Both the position numbers and the translations under genes were made by a program. Below are positions 34,203 through 45,787 of a DNA stretch of 64,000 bases, one piece after another (position 1 is the stretch's first letter; each line of letters starts with the position of its first letter). Under the pieces are notes generated by a model. The model saw nothing but the letters and a program-made list of their open reading frames with translations, had not been told where the DNA came from and made no database searches. This stretch comes from Cystobasidium ongulense (Eukaryota; Basidiomycota; Cystobasidiomycetes; Cystobasidiales; Cystobasidiaceae): contig BQUP01000002.1 in the NCBI GenBank assembly GCA_022835595.1, positions 1,598,534 to 1,662,533 on the forward strand, in the 5' to 3' direction.

Positions 34203-35106
34203 ATGAAGCTCCCACTGACACTCGCACTCGACAAGAATGGACTGCCACGCATATTCAGCGACCCTGCAGCAGCCCTCGACGCCGCAGAGCCCTCCAGCGA
34301 CCTCTTCCTCGTAGAGCTCCAGGGCCAGCTCGAAGTCCAGCTCGAGCAGGAAGACGAGCAGTTCCATCCTGATGCATCAATCCAGGCTGGCCAACGCATC
34401 GGGAAACTTGACATGTCCATCCCCGTGAGCGCGTACACATCAGATCGCGGCTGCAGAGACTCGCTCACGCTTTTCAATCCAGTCACGTCCCACCCTGCTC
34501 ATCGGACACCACCGTCTCATCGGCCAGATAGTAAAGCTCAACACACCGCTGGCCATCCTCAAGCACACCCTGCCGCCCAAAGCAGCCTCGACGCCCTCGT
34601 CTCTGCCTCCTCCCCCTCCTACCTCGTCCCCTCTGCATGCGCGCCGCCACATCCCTGGTGCCGACTCAGTTTCAAATGGCGAAGAGCAAGCAGCAGCACA
34701 GTCTTCTCCACTGAAGAGAGCACGCTCTGAATCTGAAGACGAGGAAGACGAGGAAGCCAATAGTGCAGCTCATGCCCCGCCTTTCAAGCGCACGGCATCC
34801 GAGGTAGTAGACAAGCAAGGCGACGATAACAAACCTGTGCCCTCGACTCCGTTCCTTTCTCGTGTGGCAGCACGCACAACGAAGACAGAAAACAACCTCG
34901 CGCTCCCGCAAGATAGCAGCCCTTTCCTCGCACCTCCACCATCCTCCGCTCTCACCTCTCGCACTGCAGCACCACATACCCCCTTCAACGTCGCAGAAGT
35001 CAGGAGCGGAAAGCACGAAGTTGTTGGTATTATCCGAAGCAAGATCCTTTTCAGCAAGCGTCCGGAACCAGTAGTCAAGCTTGATGAACACAGCGAGGAG
35101 GAATAA
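34203..35106 (+). CDS. CTF8: sister-chromatid cohesion protein CTF8
   Basis: Two exons, 34203-34424 and 34483-35106. The Ctf8 fold is visible: a first strand block LPLTLALDKNGLPRIF, FLVELQGQLEVQL, AGQRIGKLDM, and after the splice PTLLIGHHRLIGQIVKLNTP with LAILKH. This is the family's IGKL...LIGHH.L.G...L..P.A.L pattern. The C-terminal half is long, low-complexity (Pro/Ser, acidic runs) and ends with EVVGIIRSKILFSKRP, a conserved Ctf8 C-terminal element. Ctf8 joins Dcc1 and Ctf18 in the alternative RFC that loads PCNA and supports cohesion in the nucleus (family knowledge). The first ATG upstream of the fold is used. Confidence 0.88.
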
Positions 35107-35814
35107 ATACACCATCAACAGAGAGTGTGGTTGCAGTTGCATGAGACTACGTCACTAGCGTAGTCGAACCTGGTACTGTTGAACACGGGCTCCTCCAACG
35201 CTCACACCTAGAAGCGCACAATCACAAGCCTGACCGCGCCAACTTACGGTTACTCCGCGCGTCGAAAGACTCTCGTTTTCGACTTGGCATTTGATACTAC
35301 CGCAGCAGAGTCGTTAAGTACAGGGGTTATTCGAAAATGCTCAACCTCGAGAAAGCCAGTTGTCACGAAGACTCATATCATATCGAATGGACAGGAAAAT
35401 CACCTTGTTGTGGGAATGATTAATTTTTGGCGGGCCTGTCACTCAGCGCGACTGACGCATACAAGCACGTCAAACGCGACATGGTGATGCAGCACAGTTC
35501 CGACTTGGAGGACACCTGTAGGAGATCGTGCAAAGCATATAAAAGGGAAAGAGGAGCCTGCAAAATGGCAATCCTCGAATACCTGGTCAGCTGTCAAGGT
35601 GTACAGTAATGTCTCGCTCACCCTGTTTTTGGCGATTATTTGAGCCAAGCTGTGTTGCATTAATTTGCAATGAGTACATATACTCTTTACTTTGTTGAGA
35701 TATAGACGGCGCGATTACGAGTTCAGCAGAGAATGCTGGTCACATTGCAGCAGCTTCGCTTCACTTGTCTGCACAACAACCACTCTCGTGCAAAGCCTAC
35801 TCCCTTTCATCTTT
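35107..35814. other. convergent intergenic region with no gene
   Basis: 708 nt between the CTF8 stop and the GNAT stop, longer than needed for two 3' UTRs. A TATAAAAG string at 35538-35545 and a T5 run near 35625 look like a minimal pol III layout on the + strand, but the stretch between matches no RNA I recognise. Open frames here have no family features. Confidence 0.45.
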
Positions 35815-36851
35815 TCATGCCTTCATCTGGACCTCGCGATCTAAGAGCTTCTGAAGGTGTTCACGTTTACCATCCTTCCAATCTGCTATAGTCACGCTTC
35901 CAAGCCAATTGTGCCGGACGGGATGATCGTCGCCTTCTATTCTGCACGACCCTTCTTTTGATGGATGTAGCCTCCAGTGGTAGCGTAATGTACCCTCGTA
36001 CGTGTAGCCTAGTCGTAGGGCTGCATTCTGAGAGGGCAGGTTCAGACTATGGGCAATCCATTCCACGCGTCTGCACGAGTGCCGATAAGTTTAGAGGATA
36101 CTTGAAATTAGGAAGCGCCGCCATTGCCATTTAAGTTCAGCCGTCGCTTACCGGAGACCGAGGCCGTCTGGGCTGGTATTCAGAGCATATTTCATGAGTA
36201 GCCCAGCGGCATGTGTTGTGACATGTGTTCGCTGCAATGGTTAGTTTGTAAGTGCAGGGCTTGTCGGTAGCTCTGGTGCTGTCTCGCTCACCTGAAACTC
36301 TGGAAGAATGCAGACAAACCCTATTTCGACGGTCTTGTGGACTGGATTTGCATTTAAATATGATATAGTTCCAGCAATCTTGCCCTTGCCATTATTATCA
36401 GAGTATGATTTGTCGTAGATGACAAAATTGCAAGCCGCCGGGGTGGAATGAAAGATTGATTCGATATGTGTCAAGTACTCGGGATAAGACTCCGGCAACT
36501 TGGCTCCGAACCAGCGGAAGGTGATAGCACCGGAGGACGAAAGTTGGTCATACATGTATGGTGCATGCAAGGAGGGCTAAGAAGGTGTTGGACAACTTCA
36601 GCCAAAGGATAACAGCAGACTACCCACTTACAATAAATGGCTCCAGCCGCACACCATTGCTTTGAAGTATTTTCACGGGAAAATGAAAATCCTTAGTTAC
36701 AAGAGTAAGAGTCAGTGACAATGCTACGAGCTGTCCAGAGGGGTCACCGCACAAGGTCATAGTCTTCCAGCGAGGCAGAAGCATAGTATTCTTTGACAGG
36801 GATATCTCCCTTCTTGTCCAAGCGGGAGTTGCGGTAATCTTCGGTGGACAT
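35815..36851 (-). CDS. GNAT-family N-acetyltransferase (RimJ/RimL type)
   Basis: Minus-strand gene with start MSTEDYRNSRLDKKGD at 36851. Spliced protein of about 240 aa: ILQSNGVRLEPFIPSLHAPY near the N-terminus, a substrate-side strand region (ITFRWFGAKLPESYPEYL), KIAGTISYLNANPVHKTVEIG, the acetyl-CoA-binding edge VCILPEFQRTHVTTHAAGLL, and the late strand/helix ALNTSPDGLGLRRVEW with NAALRLGYTYEGTLRYHW. The RRVEW...N..A..LGY.YEG.LR pattern is typical of RimJ/RimL-like acetyltransferases, common in fungi and often annotated for small-molecule or protein N-terminal acetylation. The substrate is unknown. Confidence 0.8.
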
Positions 36852-37414
36852 TGTGAGGTGTGTTGATGGTCAGTTCCAGAGGGTTAGTAATAGAAAGACC
36901 CCAAAAGCTTGCAGTTGGGATGGGAAAGAAAGCCGAGCTGTTCGACGGGAGTCACAGAGTCACGGCGGCACGTGCCGCGGTGGCAAAGAAGTATGTAGCT
37001 GCTGACTCGACGAGGGTCTGCATGTGTGGACAGCGGCATGCCCAGGTGCAACGTCTGTAGAAGTATCTACCTGAATAGAGCTGAGAGGCCTCGCGTACAC
37101 ATCCCGGTGTGTGCGGTGTCATTTGCTGCTGGATGGCGGCAAGCAATGTCCAGAAAAGCGTGCAAGAGAGATACGGAAGATTGCAGTTTGAAGCTTGCTA
37201 CAGCCAGCATGTACTTCTGTATGGCTATAGTCTCCACCAGGGCTGCTGCTCCTCCTGAAGAGGCCAGCTTTCGAGCGGCTTTTGTCCTCGAGCTCTGAAT
37301 TGAGCGCACCTCTCTCTCTTGCACATACACAACCAAGCCGCAGCAGCAACGCAACTTGGAGAGAAGAGCAGGCCGACATACACCCTCACACCGTCCCACC
37401 GCCAATCAGCCAAC
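36852..37414. promoter_or_regulatory. divergent promoter, GNAT gene / BAR-domain gene
   Basis: 563 nt between divergent ATGs. The last 100 nt before 37415 are A/C-rich and nearly T-poor, a likely leader. No gene seen. Confidence 0.4.
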
Positions 37415-38505
37415 ATGAGCTGGCGCGGGCTCACCAAGGCCGTCAACAGGGCGCAGACGGGCCTGATGCAAAAGGTGGGACAGGTCGACAAGTCCGTGGA
37501 CAGCGAGTTCCAGCAGGAAGAAGCAAGGTACCGCACACTCGAGAAGAGTGCACTGGTCCTGCAGAAGGAGGCGAAGAACTACCTCGACAGCATCCGCGGT
37601 GCGTGGGGCTCGCCTGCCGCCTGCCTGACGAGGGCATAGCATATGTGTGCGCCATGCTGACAATTGGAGATGGTATGCACCACTGCAGCCATGACAGCAG
37701 CTCAAGCACGCCTCGCAGAGACCATCGACTCGTTCTACACCGACTCGAGCGACGCCGCCATGTCTGCCCATTCATACCATCGAGCAGTTGACGAGCTCGA
37801 AGCCACGACCGCGCGCGAGCTGGATGCACCGTACAGAGCGACGGTCCTCGAGCCAATAGGTCGCTTATGCTCGTATCGTGAGTGTTATGTTGTGCAAGCG
37901 AGAGCTCATTGAAGGACGCCGACTGACTCGCCTGCCCATCGCGTGCCACAGTTCCTGAAGTGAACAATGCTATAGGCAAGCGCAACAAGAAGGTGCGCTG
38001 CGCTCTCCTCGGACTAGCACTGTATCTCTAGAACTACATTTCTGACGTCGCGCTCTGCTCCCACAGCTCCTCGACTACGACTCGGCTCGCACGAAAGCCC
38101 GCAAGCTCATAGACAAACCCAGCGACGACTCCGGCAAGCTGCCTTTTGCAGAAAAGCAGGCTGAGGATGCCAGAGAAGGTAGGATGATCTCATGCACAGC
38201 TCGTCCAGAGCGGCGGCCCGACTGACATCCACGCTTGCGCAGTCTTCGAAGTCCTCAACGGCCAACTTATGACCGAGCTACCAACCCTCCTTGACCTCCG
38301 CATTCCCTACCTCGATCCTTCCTTCGAGTGCATGGTTCGCCTGCAAGCAGCTTTTGCGACTGAAGGGTATGAGAAGCTGGGCGGAGTGCAAAGGTACTTT
38401 GCCGATAATGTTCGCGACGACTATGCCTCTGGAGCGCTGGACTCGCAGGTTGAGCAAGCCTTGTCCGACATGAGTACGCTGAGTATCTGCTCGGGTGCAG
38501 CGTAG
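37415..38505 (+). CDS. BAR-domain amphiphysin-like protein (Rvs161/Hob3)
   Basis: Five short exons encode about 260 aa, the usual Rvs161/Hob3 length, with no SH3 domain. N-terminal MSWRGLTKAVNRAQTGLMQK is the amphipathic helix 0, followed by DKSVDSEFQQEEARYRTLEK, the helix LETIDSFYT..., YRATVLEPIGR, VNNAIGKRNKKLLDYDSART, LNGQLMTELPTLLDLRIPYL and a final long helix. The pattern R..KLLDYD...K matches family members. These proteins bend and sense membranes at endocytic sites and help cortical actin patches and cytokinesis (family knowledge). Introns are short and in frame. Confidence 0.93.
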
Positions 38506-38897
38506 TAGTCGTATGTGATAGAATGTAAGTTAGGCATTAGTCGTCGTCAGTCTTGTAGCAATTCGAATCATGGACTATTCTGCCGTCCTCTTCACCCTGC
38601 CGGGACGAGTACTCGACTGCACGCTCTTGCAAGAGTTACGGTACCTCTTGCAGGCTCAAACGCATGCAACGGATGCTACTTGGGAATATGATAATAATGT
38701 GGCGAATAGTTGTAATCTTGCTTTCAATGTCTGCACGATTGATTAACTCCGTTCGAAATAATAAACAGCAGCTTTGATTTGACACAACGCATACTGATTG
38801 ACTACGCATCTGTAATGCTCGAGGATACGGATCCAGATCCACTCGCGCAGCCCTCCATCCACTGCTCCCCGTCTAGCAAGCCCGACACTTCGATGCA
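38506..38897. other. intergenic region
   Basis: 392 nt between two plus-strand genes; 3' UTR of the BAR gene and promoter of the Ada-like gene. Nothing else recognised. Confidence 0.45.
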
Positions 38898-40026
38898 ATG
38901 TCCGCCGTAGCCATGACTGAAAACGCCAATCTGGCCATGGCCGTGGCAGCAGAGGGCCAGTACAATCCCCATCAAGACACCTCGTTCTGCTTTGAGTTCC
39001 CAGCAAGCGAGCCCGCCTTTGGCTATCCTGGCCTGTCGTCCTTGTTCACCAGCGACACACCGGTAAGCCAGCCAGCCAGTCACAGCCAGCCCATGGATAA
39101 CGAGCATGTATTGACGCTGTCACCTTGCAGAGCACATTCTATGACCACGATGACCCCCTCATGCTCTTCGCGTCCGCCGGCGGCGAGTCGTCCGCTTCGA
39201 CGAGTCCCCCGACACCCCAAGGCAGCATCATTAGCAATGCAGCCTGGGAGGACCAGACAGCACCGTTGTCACCAGACACCAGCATGTCACCATGCACGAG
39301 CACACCCCACGAAGTCGCTCCTCTCAGTCTGCCCACCGAGCTGGAGTACCGCTTGTACGAGCTCTCCCAGGCGAACGTCGTGTCACGCCCTGCTTCGGAA
39401 GCTTCAAGCAGCGGAAACCCGTCAACTCCAGGCTGCACAAACTTTGCACTCAATCCACACACGAACTACTCAGCTACCGGTATCAGCGTAGAGCTCGCTA
39501 CTGGCGACAGCTTCTGGACCGCTGTTGTCGAGAGAGACCCTCGCGCGGTAAATGTGTTCTGGTACGGCGTCACCAGCACAAAGATCTGTAAGTGTCTCTG
39601 CGACCTTGTCGTTACGGTATCGACAAGTAGCTGAGAAAGCTGCACTCTCTCTCAACAGACTGTAGACCTACTTGCCCTTCGCGTCGGCCTATGCGCATCA
39701 ATATCATCTTCTTTACCTCCTGCCAGCAAGCAGAGGACGCCGGCTACCGCCCTTGCAAGAGATGCACCCCGGATGAAGCTTTCGAGACAAGTGTTGTTCG
39801 ACAGGCGACCTCGACATTCAAAGCAGCTGCCTTTATCGAGGCATGCATCAAAGCAGGCAAGAAAAGTCCGACTCTCGTACAGTTAGCCGAAGCAGCAGGC
39901 ATGAGTCCCTTCTACTTGCAGCGAACCTTCAAAAAACACTACGGCGTCTCTCCTAAAGTGTATGCAAATAGACTTTCTCAAAAGACAACCAAGCGAAACG
40001 TGCCGCCTTCCCAGGTGACATCTTAG
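38898..40026 (+). CDS. Ada-type methylphosphotriester-DNA zinc domain with AraC helix-turn-helix
   Basis: Three exons: 38898-39062, 39131-39587 and 39659-40026, about 329 aa. The N-terminal half is Ser/Pro/Thr-rich and acidic. The core is the Ada zinc domain: FWTAVVERDPRAVNVFWYGV, then KIYCRPTCPSRRPMR across the second intron, and AEDAGYRPCKRCTPDE. All four zinc cysteines (CxxxC and CxxC) are present; in bacterial Ada the first of them receives the methyl group. An AraC-type HTH follows: SPTLVQLAEAAGMSPFYLQR and TFKKHYGVSPKVYANR. No O6-methylguanine methyltransferase domain follows, so it resembles the AdaA arrangement. A nuclear DNA-repair sensor and activator is inferred. No second HTH repeat is clear. 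Confidence 0.85.
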
Positions 40027-40214
40027 CAGCGATACAAACAGTCTCTCGAATCGCGACGCAGATGCATACATCGTAGTCAAACCTTCACAGCTACAGTACA
40101 CGCCGAGCATCAGATGAACAAGGCGAGATAGGCTTAGGTGGTCTACATTTCTAGCGCGTCGCTCGTCCCCAAAGATCTCTGAGTGGCCGAAGGAGTTTCA
40201 TGCGATTACAGGGG

Positions 40215-43200
40215 TTACATGGGTTTGACTTTTTCAAAGATATAGAGGTATGCGAAAGGCATCAAATCGTGTGCACTCTGTGCTCCACCATCGGCTTTGA
40301 CGACCTACAGGTGAAGATGGATACGTTAATGTAGGTTTAAGGCATTTTGCCAGTTAGGAAATGCGACACACCTTTTCGTCATTGAATAGCACCCAGCCAA
40401 TGCCCGGTTCATGTATATGAGCCACATAGTGACCAACATGGATAGAACTGCCTTTGTGCGAAATGAAACCCTTTAAGCGATACGTAGCTGGGAGATCCGC
40501 GCTTCCTCGCGACAGAGCTTTGCCGCTTGCACCGACTGGCTTAGCCATGACGGTAGCCTCGTCTATACCAGGGTCGCCTGGATTTGAGAAGAGCCACTCG
40601 ACTGCAGCCTCGATATTGCCGGAAGTCTCGTTCAACGCTTTTCGCGCTTGGTTCGGAGTAAAGCCCATGTCTGCAACCATTGCAATAGCATCTGCCGAGG
40701 GGCCTGTCGCTGCCGAAGTGGTGCTGCTGCTTGTTGTAAGCTGCTCGGAAGGAATAGGAGAGTCGATATCTGGTAGAACACGTTGACATCAGATGTTTTT
40801 CTCTTTTAGAAGTACTGCCTGTGGTTGACTCACCTGGATCTTCCATATGGGCAAAGAGCCAATTCATGGCTGCTTCAGGATCAGCATTTCCAGTTGCTAA
40901 CAATGCCTTGTGGCATCGCACCAAAGGAAATCCCATTCCTTCCAGCTGCGCCATAGCAGCTTCATTGAAGACTATGGCATCACCTGCAGTCTCCTCTTCG
41001 GGCAATTCTACCTCGTTATCGCTTTTTCCTGTGCCGAGGAAATCATCCAATTTCAATGCATCTGCAGAGATAATCAAAGGTACATCTGAAACATATGATG
41101 TTAGTGATGTGCTCAAGTGATATAACGTATGAAGCAATACTGCTGTTTGCAGACGGGAAGTAGCATACTTACCGACTTTTTGCGGAACCCAGTTTACGAG
41201 TTTAAACTTTTTAGCTTGAACTACAAGAGTATCAGGGAACGTATCGAATTTTGTTGATTTATCTGCTTTGACATTCTTCTGGCACTGCGGGCATCGATAT
41301 TCGATCTTCGTTGGAGCAGTCAACAGTCTGAAACATTCCTCTATGGGAACAGGTTCATACTCCGTCTTGCTGTCAGCGCCTGCTGGAGCACTAATCGCGG
41401 CTTCGAAACCCTCAGCGGAGCCCTTGCCTTTGACATCAACATCCATTGTGGGATCAGAGTCGGAAGTCGATGCTTTGATGAAAGGCACCGGCATGCTGAC
41501 ACTTTCTTCCGGGACGCTCTTGTAGCGGACGCCGTGACACTCGTCGCACTGTAGACGCTCTTGCATTTGGAATTTAAAGGTATTGGTAGGGTCTTGCACC
41601 GAGTCCTCGTCTATCACATTGGACGAAGCGGCTCCCCCACCAGATGTCTTTTGTATGAGATTGACGAGATACTTGAAGAATTCTTCACTATCTTGCTGGC
41701 GCATCGTGCTAAATTCCGGATGATCCTTTCCGACCAGAGTCTTGAACATGATAGGACGTATTCCCTCTTGAAAAGGTACCGAGTGTGAGTCCTTGACCGG
41801 CTGGCCGGAGGTGTCCTCCCCTTGACCTGAACCAGGCGGTGCGGCGTAAGCTTCCGCTGTAGCGTCGTCGTTGGCTTCGCTTGTATCGGACCGGGGAACA
41901 GAGTATCTACCCGATAGAAGACCGTCTGCAATCTTGGCCATCTGGCATTCTAAGCAGTTTGCAGGATTAGTGTTTTGACACATCAACGCATGCGCAGAGC
42001 CTTTGGTGAGGTAACGGTCGCTGAAGGTTGGCAGGGCGAATAGAACTTGGAGGACCGAAGCCATGTAGCAACTGCAGAGATAAGATTCAGAAAATTGCTA
42101 AACAGCAGAGCGAAGTATCGTTGCCTTTCACACACCTGTTGCCAAGGTTTCGGAGGCCGGTGAGGCCAGGTCCAAACAAGGGTTCGAGTTCTTTGCCATC
42201 TTCGCCAGACATGGCAAAGTCGAACTTCATGTTCTGCTCGATCTGGAGCTCGCTGAGAGACTTTTCAGTTTTGACTTGACTTTCAACCTGGATGCCAAAG
42301 TGTTTCAGGTGGGAAGCGAGGTTCGGGTCGAGCTTCTCATCGTCGCAGGCATAGCAGTAAATGTCGGCTGTGCCGTTGGACTGAATTGTGCCAAGCTTGA
42401 CCGATACAGAATGCTGAGAAGAGGAATAGTGTGCGACAGCGTGGCCGTTGCCTCCTAGACCTCCGAACTGCTGACGTCCACAATTCAGATTGCCGCAGGT
42501 AAGGCAGAGCCATAGGTTCTGAGTGAGATCACAGGATGAGCAGTGGGCCAGACCTGAGGGAAGAAGAGGGTAGGTAGCGTCGAGCAGGAATGCTAGTCAG
42601 CGAGTGCTTGCCATATTTCATTATCTGACAGCAGTCTTCCAGCTTACCGGACTCTGCAAGATGCTTGCTCTCCAGTTGAGCGAGAGTGAGGGTGTGTTCA
42701 CATGGCTGAAGTTCTTGCTCCCATGACTTTACTTCTGACTGTTTTGCGATTGTCATTGCTGATAGCAGTGCTTTGGCGATTGCGTTGGTCTGTTGTGGCG
42801 TAATCGTGAGCGATGTTGACTGAGCGGAATCAGATGGATGATTGAAGCGTACCTGCTCATTCCCTTGAATCTCTGCTCCTCCACAGGCATGGCATTTGAC
42901 CGCCACGAGGAAGTCGTACTTTTCATGCTCTGGCGGCTCCTCCCTGATTGCGAGCTTCTTGAGGGGCGGTTCTCCAGAGAGCTGGGTGGGGGGTCATTGA
43001 CGAGGATGATAGAGGAACATAGAGGAACATAGTACACGAAAGTTTAGCTCTGGTGCTCTCTCAGTCTCGTGCGCCAGCCGTCCACGCACCCTCTTTGCTG
43101 ACGTCGCTTGGGGTTTGCGGACCCGTCTGATGTTGATGGCGAGGGAGTGAGCAGGTCCAAACCTGTCCGCGTGTGCTTGTGCATGCAGTCTAGGACATGC

Positions 43201-43344
43201 GCCATTGAAGCAGCCGAGGCAGATGTCAATGCCGTGCGCCGAGTCCTGGTTGTCAAAGCATTGCGAGCACTCTTCAGGGCGGGTGAGGGACGTTGGGGGC
43301 TGTCTGAGCGTCGCGTTGGCGATGTGTGGGCAGTTGGAAGCCAT
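40215..43344 (-). CDS. UBP14: ubiquitin isopeptidase T (USP5/UBP14 family)
   Basis: Minus-strand multi-exon gene starting MASNCPHIANATLRQP at 43344. It holds an N-terminal cryptic zinc finger (CSQCFDNQDSAHGIDICLGC), the ZnF-UBP region, then the catalytic cysteine box rebuilt over an intron as LRNLGNSCYMASVLQVLF. Two UBA domains follow late (MAQLEGMGFPLVRCHKALLA and MVADMGFTPNQARKALNETS) inside the USP fold, and the histidine box HVGHYVAHIHEPGIGWVLFN comes near the end. QCDECHGVRYKS and YRCPQCQKNVKADK form the zinc ribbon. The enzyme disassembles free ubiquitin chains (family knowledge). Stop at 40215-40217 after FEKVKPM. Confidence 0.95.
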
Positions 43345-44062
43345 TCTCGGAGTCTACTTGCTGCTCTTGTTGGGAGTGTGAGTTGGAGAGAAGCAGAGGA
43401 TTGCCATGTTGGCTGCGTTGCGATGGATGGCCTTGTGGCGTACGAACTCGCTCGCTTGCAAGGTGTGAGCTGATTCAAGCTGGAGGGGGTGTAGAAGAGT
43501 GGCCATCGCTAGACTAGGCGGCAAAGGTGCACACTCGCTGTCTGTCCATCCTGTGTGCTTTGTGTAGGATGCACCATGCAGCGTAAGATCACGTGACCCT
43601 CGTTGGACCAGGACGAGTGATGGCAAGGCTATGATACCATATGACAGGACTCGAGGATAATGGGATGAAACGCCATGAATTACGAGCCCTCCATTTATGC
43701 TGAATAGGATAGAGTGAACGCCAGGCTCATACCAGGTGTTTGGGAAATACACGCTGATCCAGCCAGCCTCGAGCTCGTAGCAGGCGTGGTCCTCTCAGCT
43801 GGGCGGGCATACACAAACCCACCTCTGCCGCTTCGAGTGCCATACAAAGTAGGCTCAGCATAAATCAGGGATCCCAACTATCTGCTCAGAATGGCCAGTC
43901 TGCACCGTCGACCCTCCACCAATCGCATTCTCGGCGAAAGGCGTGGATGGCTCAGTTTCGATAGAGGCCTCTCTTTCTTTCCTACACCTGCAACTGCATC
44001 GCATCCACGACAGCAAGGCCGCTCGCTCTGAAGACCCGCACATTCACTCTGCAACACGCGCA
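43345..44062. promoter_or_regulatory. divergent promoter region, UBP14 / NDUFV2
   Basis: 718 nt between divergent ATGs, the longest head-to-head gap of the right half. Minus-strand open frames at 43354-43752 and 43855-44063 are composition shadows without family features. No gene called. Confidence 0.4.
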
Positions 44063-45413
44063 ATGCAGGCTGTCAGGAGCATCGCCGCCGCAGTCCGCCC
44101 ACGGCTCGCACAAGCTGCCCGATCTTCAGCAGCCGCTGGACCTTCAAGGCTGCTCTCGACCTCGACAGCTAGGCGCTCTGACGCCCTCTTCGTCCGTGAG
44201 TGTGAACATACTTCCGAGAGCACGCCCTGAAGCTGACCCTCGTCTCTGCTGCTGCTCCCTGTCACAAGATCGAGACACCGACTATGTACGAGCCAACTCT
44301 GTCCACATGCAATATCGCATCCACCAGCGAGCCTAACGCAATCTCACTCCACAGAACAATGCATCCATCCCATTCGAGTTCACTCCAGAGTCAGTACTTG
44401 TCGTTTGGACTAGTCCGCGCCCCCTGCTTAGCTTCTTCCTCCTTGCAGAAACAAAGCCATGGCAGACATTATCATCAAGCGATACCCTTCACAGTACAAG
44501 AAGGCCGCCCTTCTCCCCCTCCTCGAGCTAGGGCAGCGCCAAAACAAGGGCTGGACGTCCATCTCTGTCATGTAAATGTCGATCAAATCGGTCGTGGTCA
44601 ATTCACTAAAATCGCAATTTCGTCAGGAACTACATCGCTAAAATGCTGGAAATTCCACCCATGCGAGTGTACGAGGTCGCTTCGTTCTATACCTTGTACA
44701 TGAGGGAGCCCATTGCAGAGAACTTGGTCTCTGTGTGCACAAGTAAGTTTTGCCACAATTTTGCGACTTCTGTAGCCAAATTGACAGCGATGTCTAGCTA
44801 CACCGTGTATGCTGGGTGGCTGCGGCTCTACCCTCATCCTAGACACCATCAAGGAGCACCTCAGTATCTCTCACATGGGAGAATCCACCAAAGACAACAA
44901 ATTCACCGTCATCGAGGTGGAATGCCTCGGCGCCTGCTCGAACGCCCCAATGGTCCAAATCAACGACGAATACTTTGTGAGGATCTCTCTAGACCCTGCA
45001 TGCCTCTTCTCTCTGCAACGACGCTGACCTTGTGTAAATCCCCTAAAAATCCTAAAACCTACCCATAACCTCCTTTACGCATTTCAAACTCTGACACCAC
45101 GCACAACACGCTCGTTACAGGAGGATTTAACGCCAGAGACAATAAAGAAGGTGCTCGATGACATTAGAGCTGGCAAGAAGCCCAAACCAGGCCCCCAGAG
45201 CGGCAGACGCACGGTCGAGCCTCATGGCGAGGCCATCACTCTGGTTGGCAATGTGAGTTTTCTTCCCTGGACTACGCTGGTTTAGAATCGGCGGCAGTAG
45301 ACCTACTAGCGCTCGATACCGCTTTCACGCATCACCTGCTGACTTCATCTGTCATGTGTTTGTCTGTTTTCCAGCCAAGTGGCAAGGAAGTGTTCCTACC
45401 CGAATGGCAGTAG
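44063..45413 (+). CDS. NDUFV2: NADH:ubiquinone oxidoreductase 24 kDa subunit
   Basis: Start [20 protein letters not shown], a mitochondrial targeting peptide rich in A, R and S. After a 17-nt second exon (44269-44285) the protein reads [20 protein letters not shown], then [37 protein letters not shown], the [2Fe-2S] cysteines in [14 protein letters not shown] (split by an intron) and [20 protein letters not shown], and [14 protein letters not shown]. It ends EVFLPEWQ. All four cluster ligands are present. The protein belongs to the N-module of complex I in the mitochondrial matrix arm and carries cluster N1a (family knowledge). Confidence 0.96.
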
Positions 45414-45787
45414 CCTATGTCAAAAGGGCAGTATATCGCAGTCAGAGATATGGCTTCATACACGCCCTGTGGTGCGATAGTCGCGCTTCCATAGAGTATA
45501 CCGCAGGTCTTTTGTAGATTAGGACTAGAGTTGCATGTTGTAGTGCATACGAAACAAGATAGTCATTGCCGAACCTGTGCAAGTTCCACCTTGTTGCACG
45601 AGGCCGTGTCTCTTTGTTTAGCAATCAGAGCTGGGACTGATGATGCAATCATCGACTCTTCATTTCCTTGCCTTCCCTATTCCTTCACCTCGTTGATCCG
45701 CTGATCCTGCTTGCTCTGGCTCAGCCCGGTGGTGTTCTGCAGAAAGACACGCCAGCACATGGATGGCAGCAGAGGCAGGACAGTAAC
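45414..45787. other. intergenic region
   Basis: 374 nt between two plus-strand genes; no supported gene. Confidence 0.4.

Noticed and set aside
43354-43752. 132-aa minus-strand open frame between UBP14 and NDUFV2
   Set aside because: No recognisable domain, overlaps the UBP14 upstream region, no clean splice partners.
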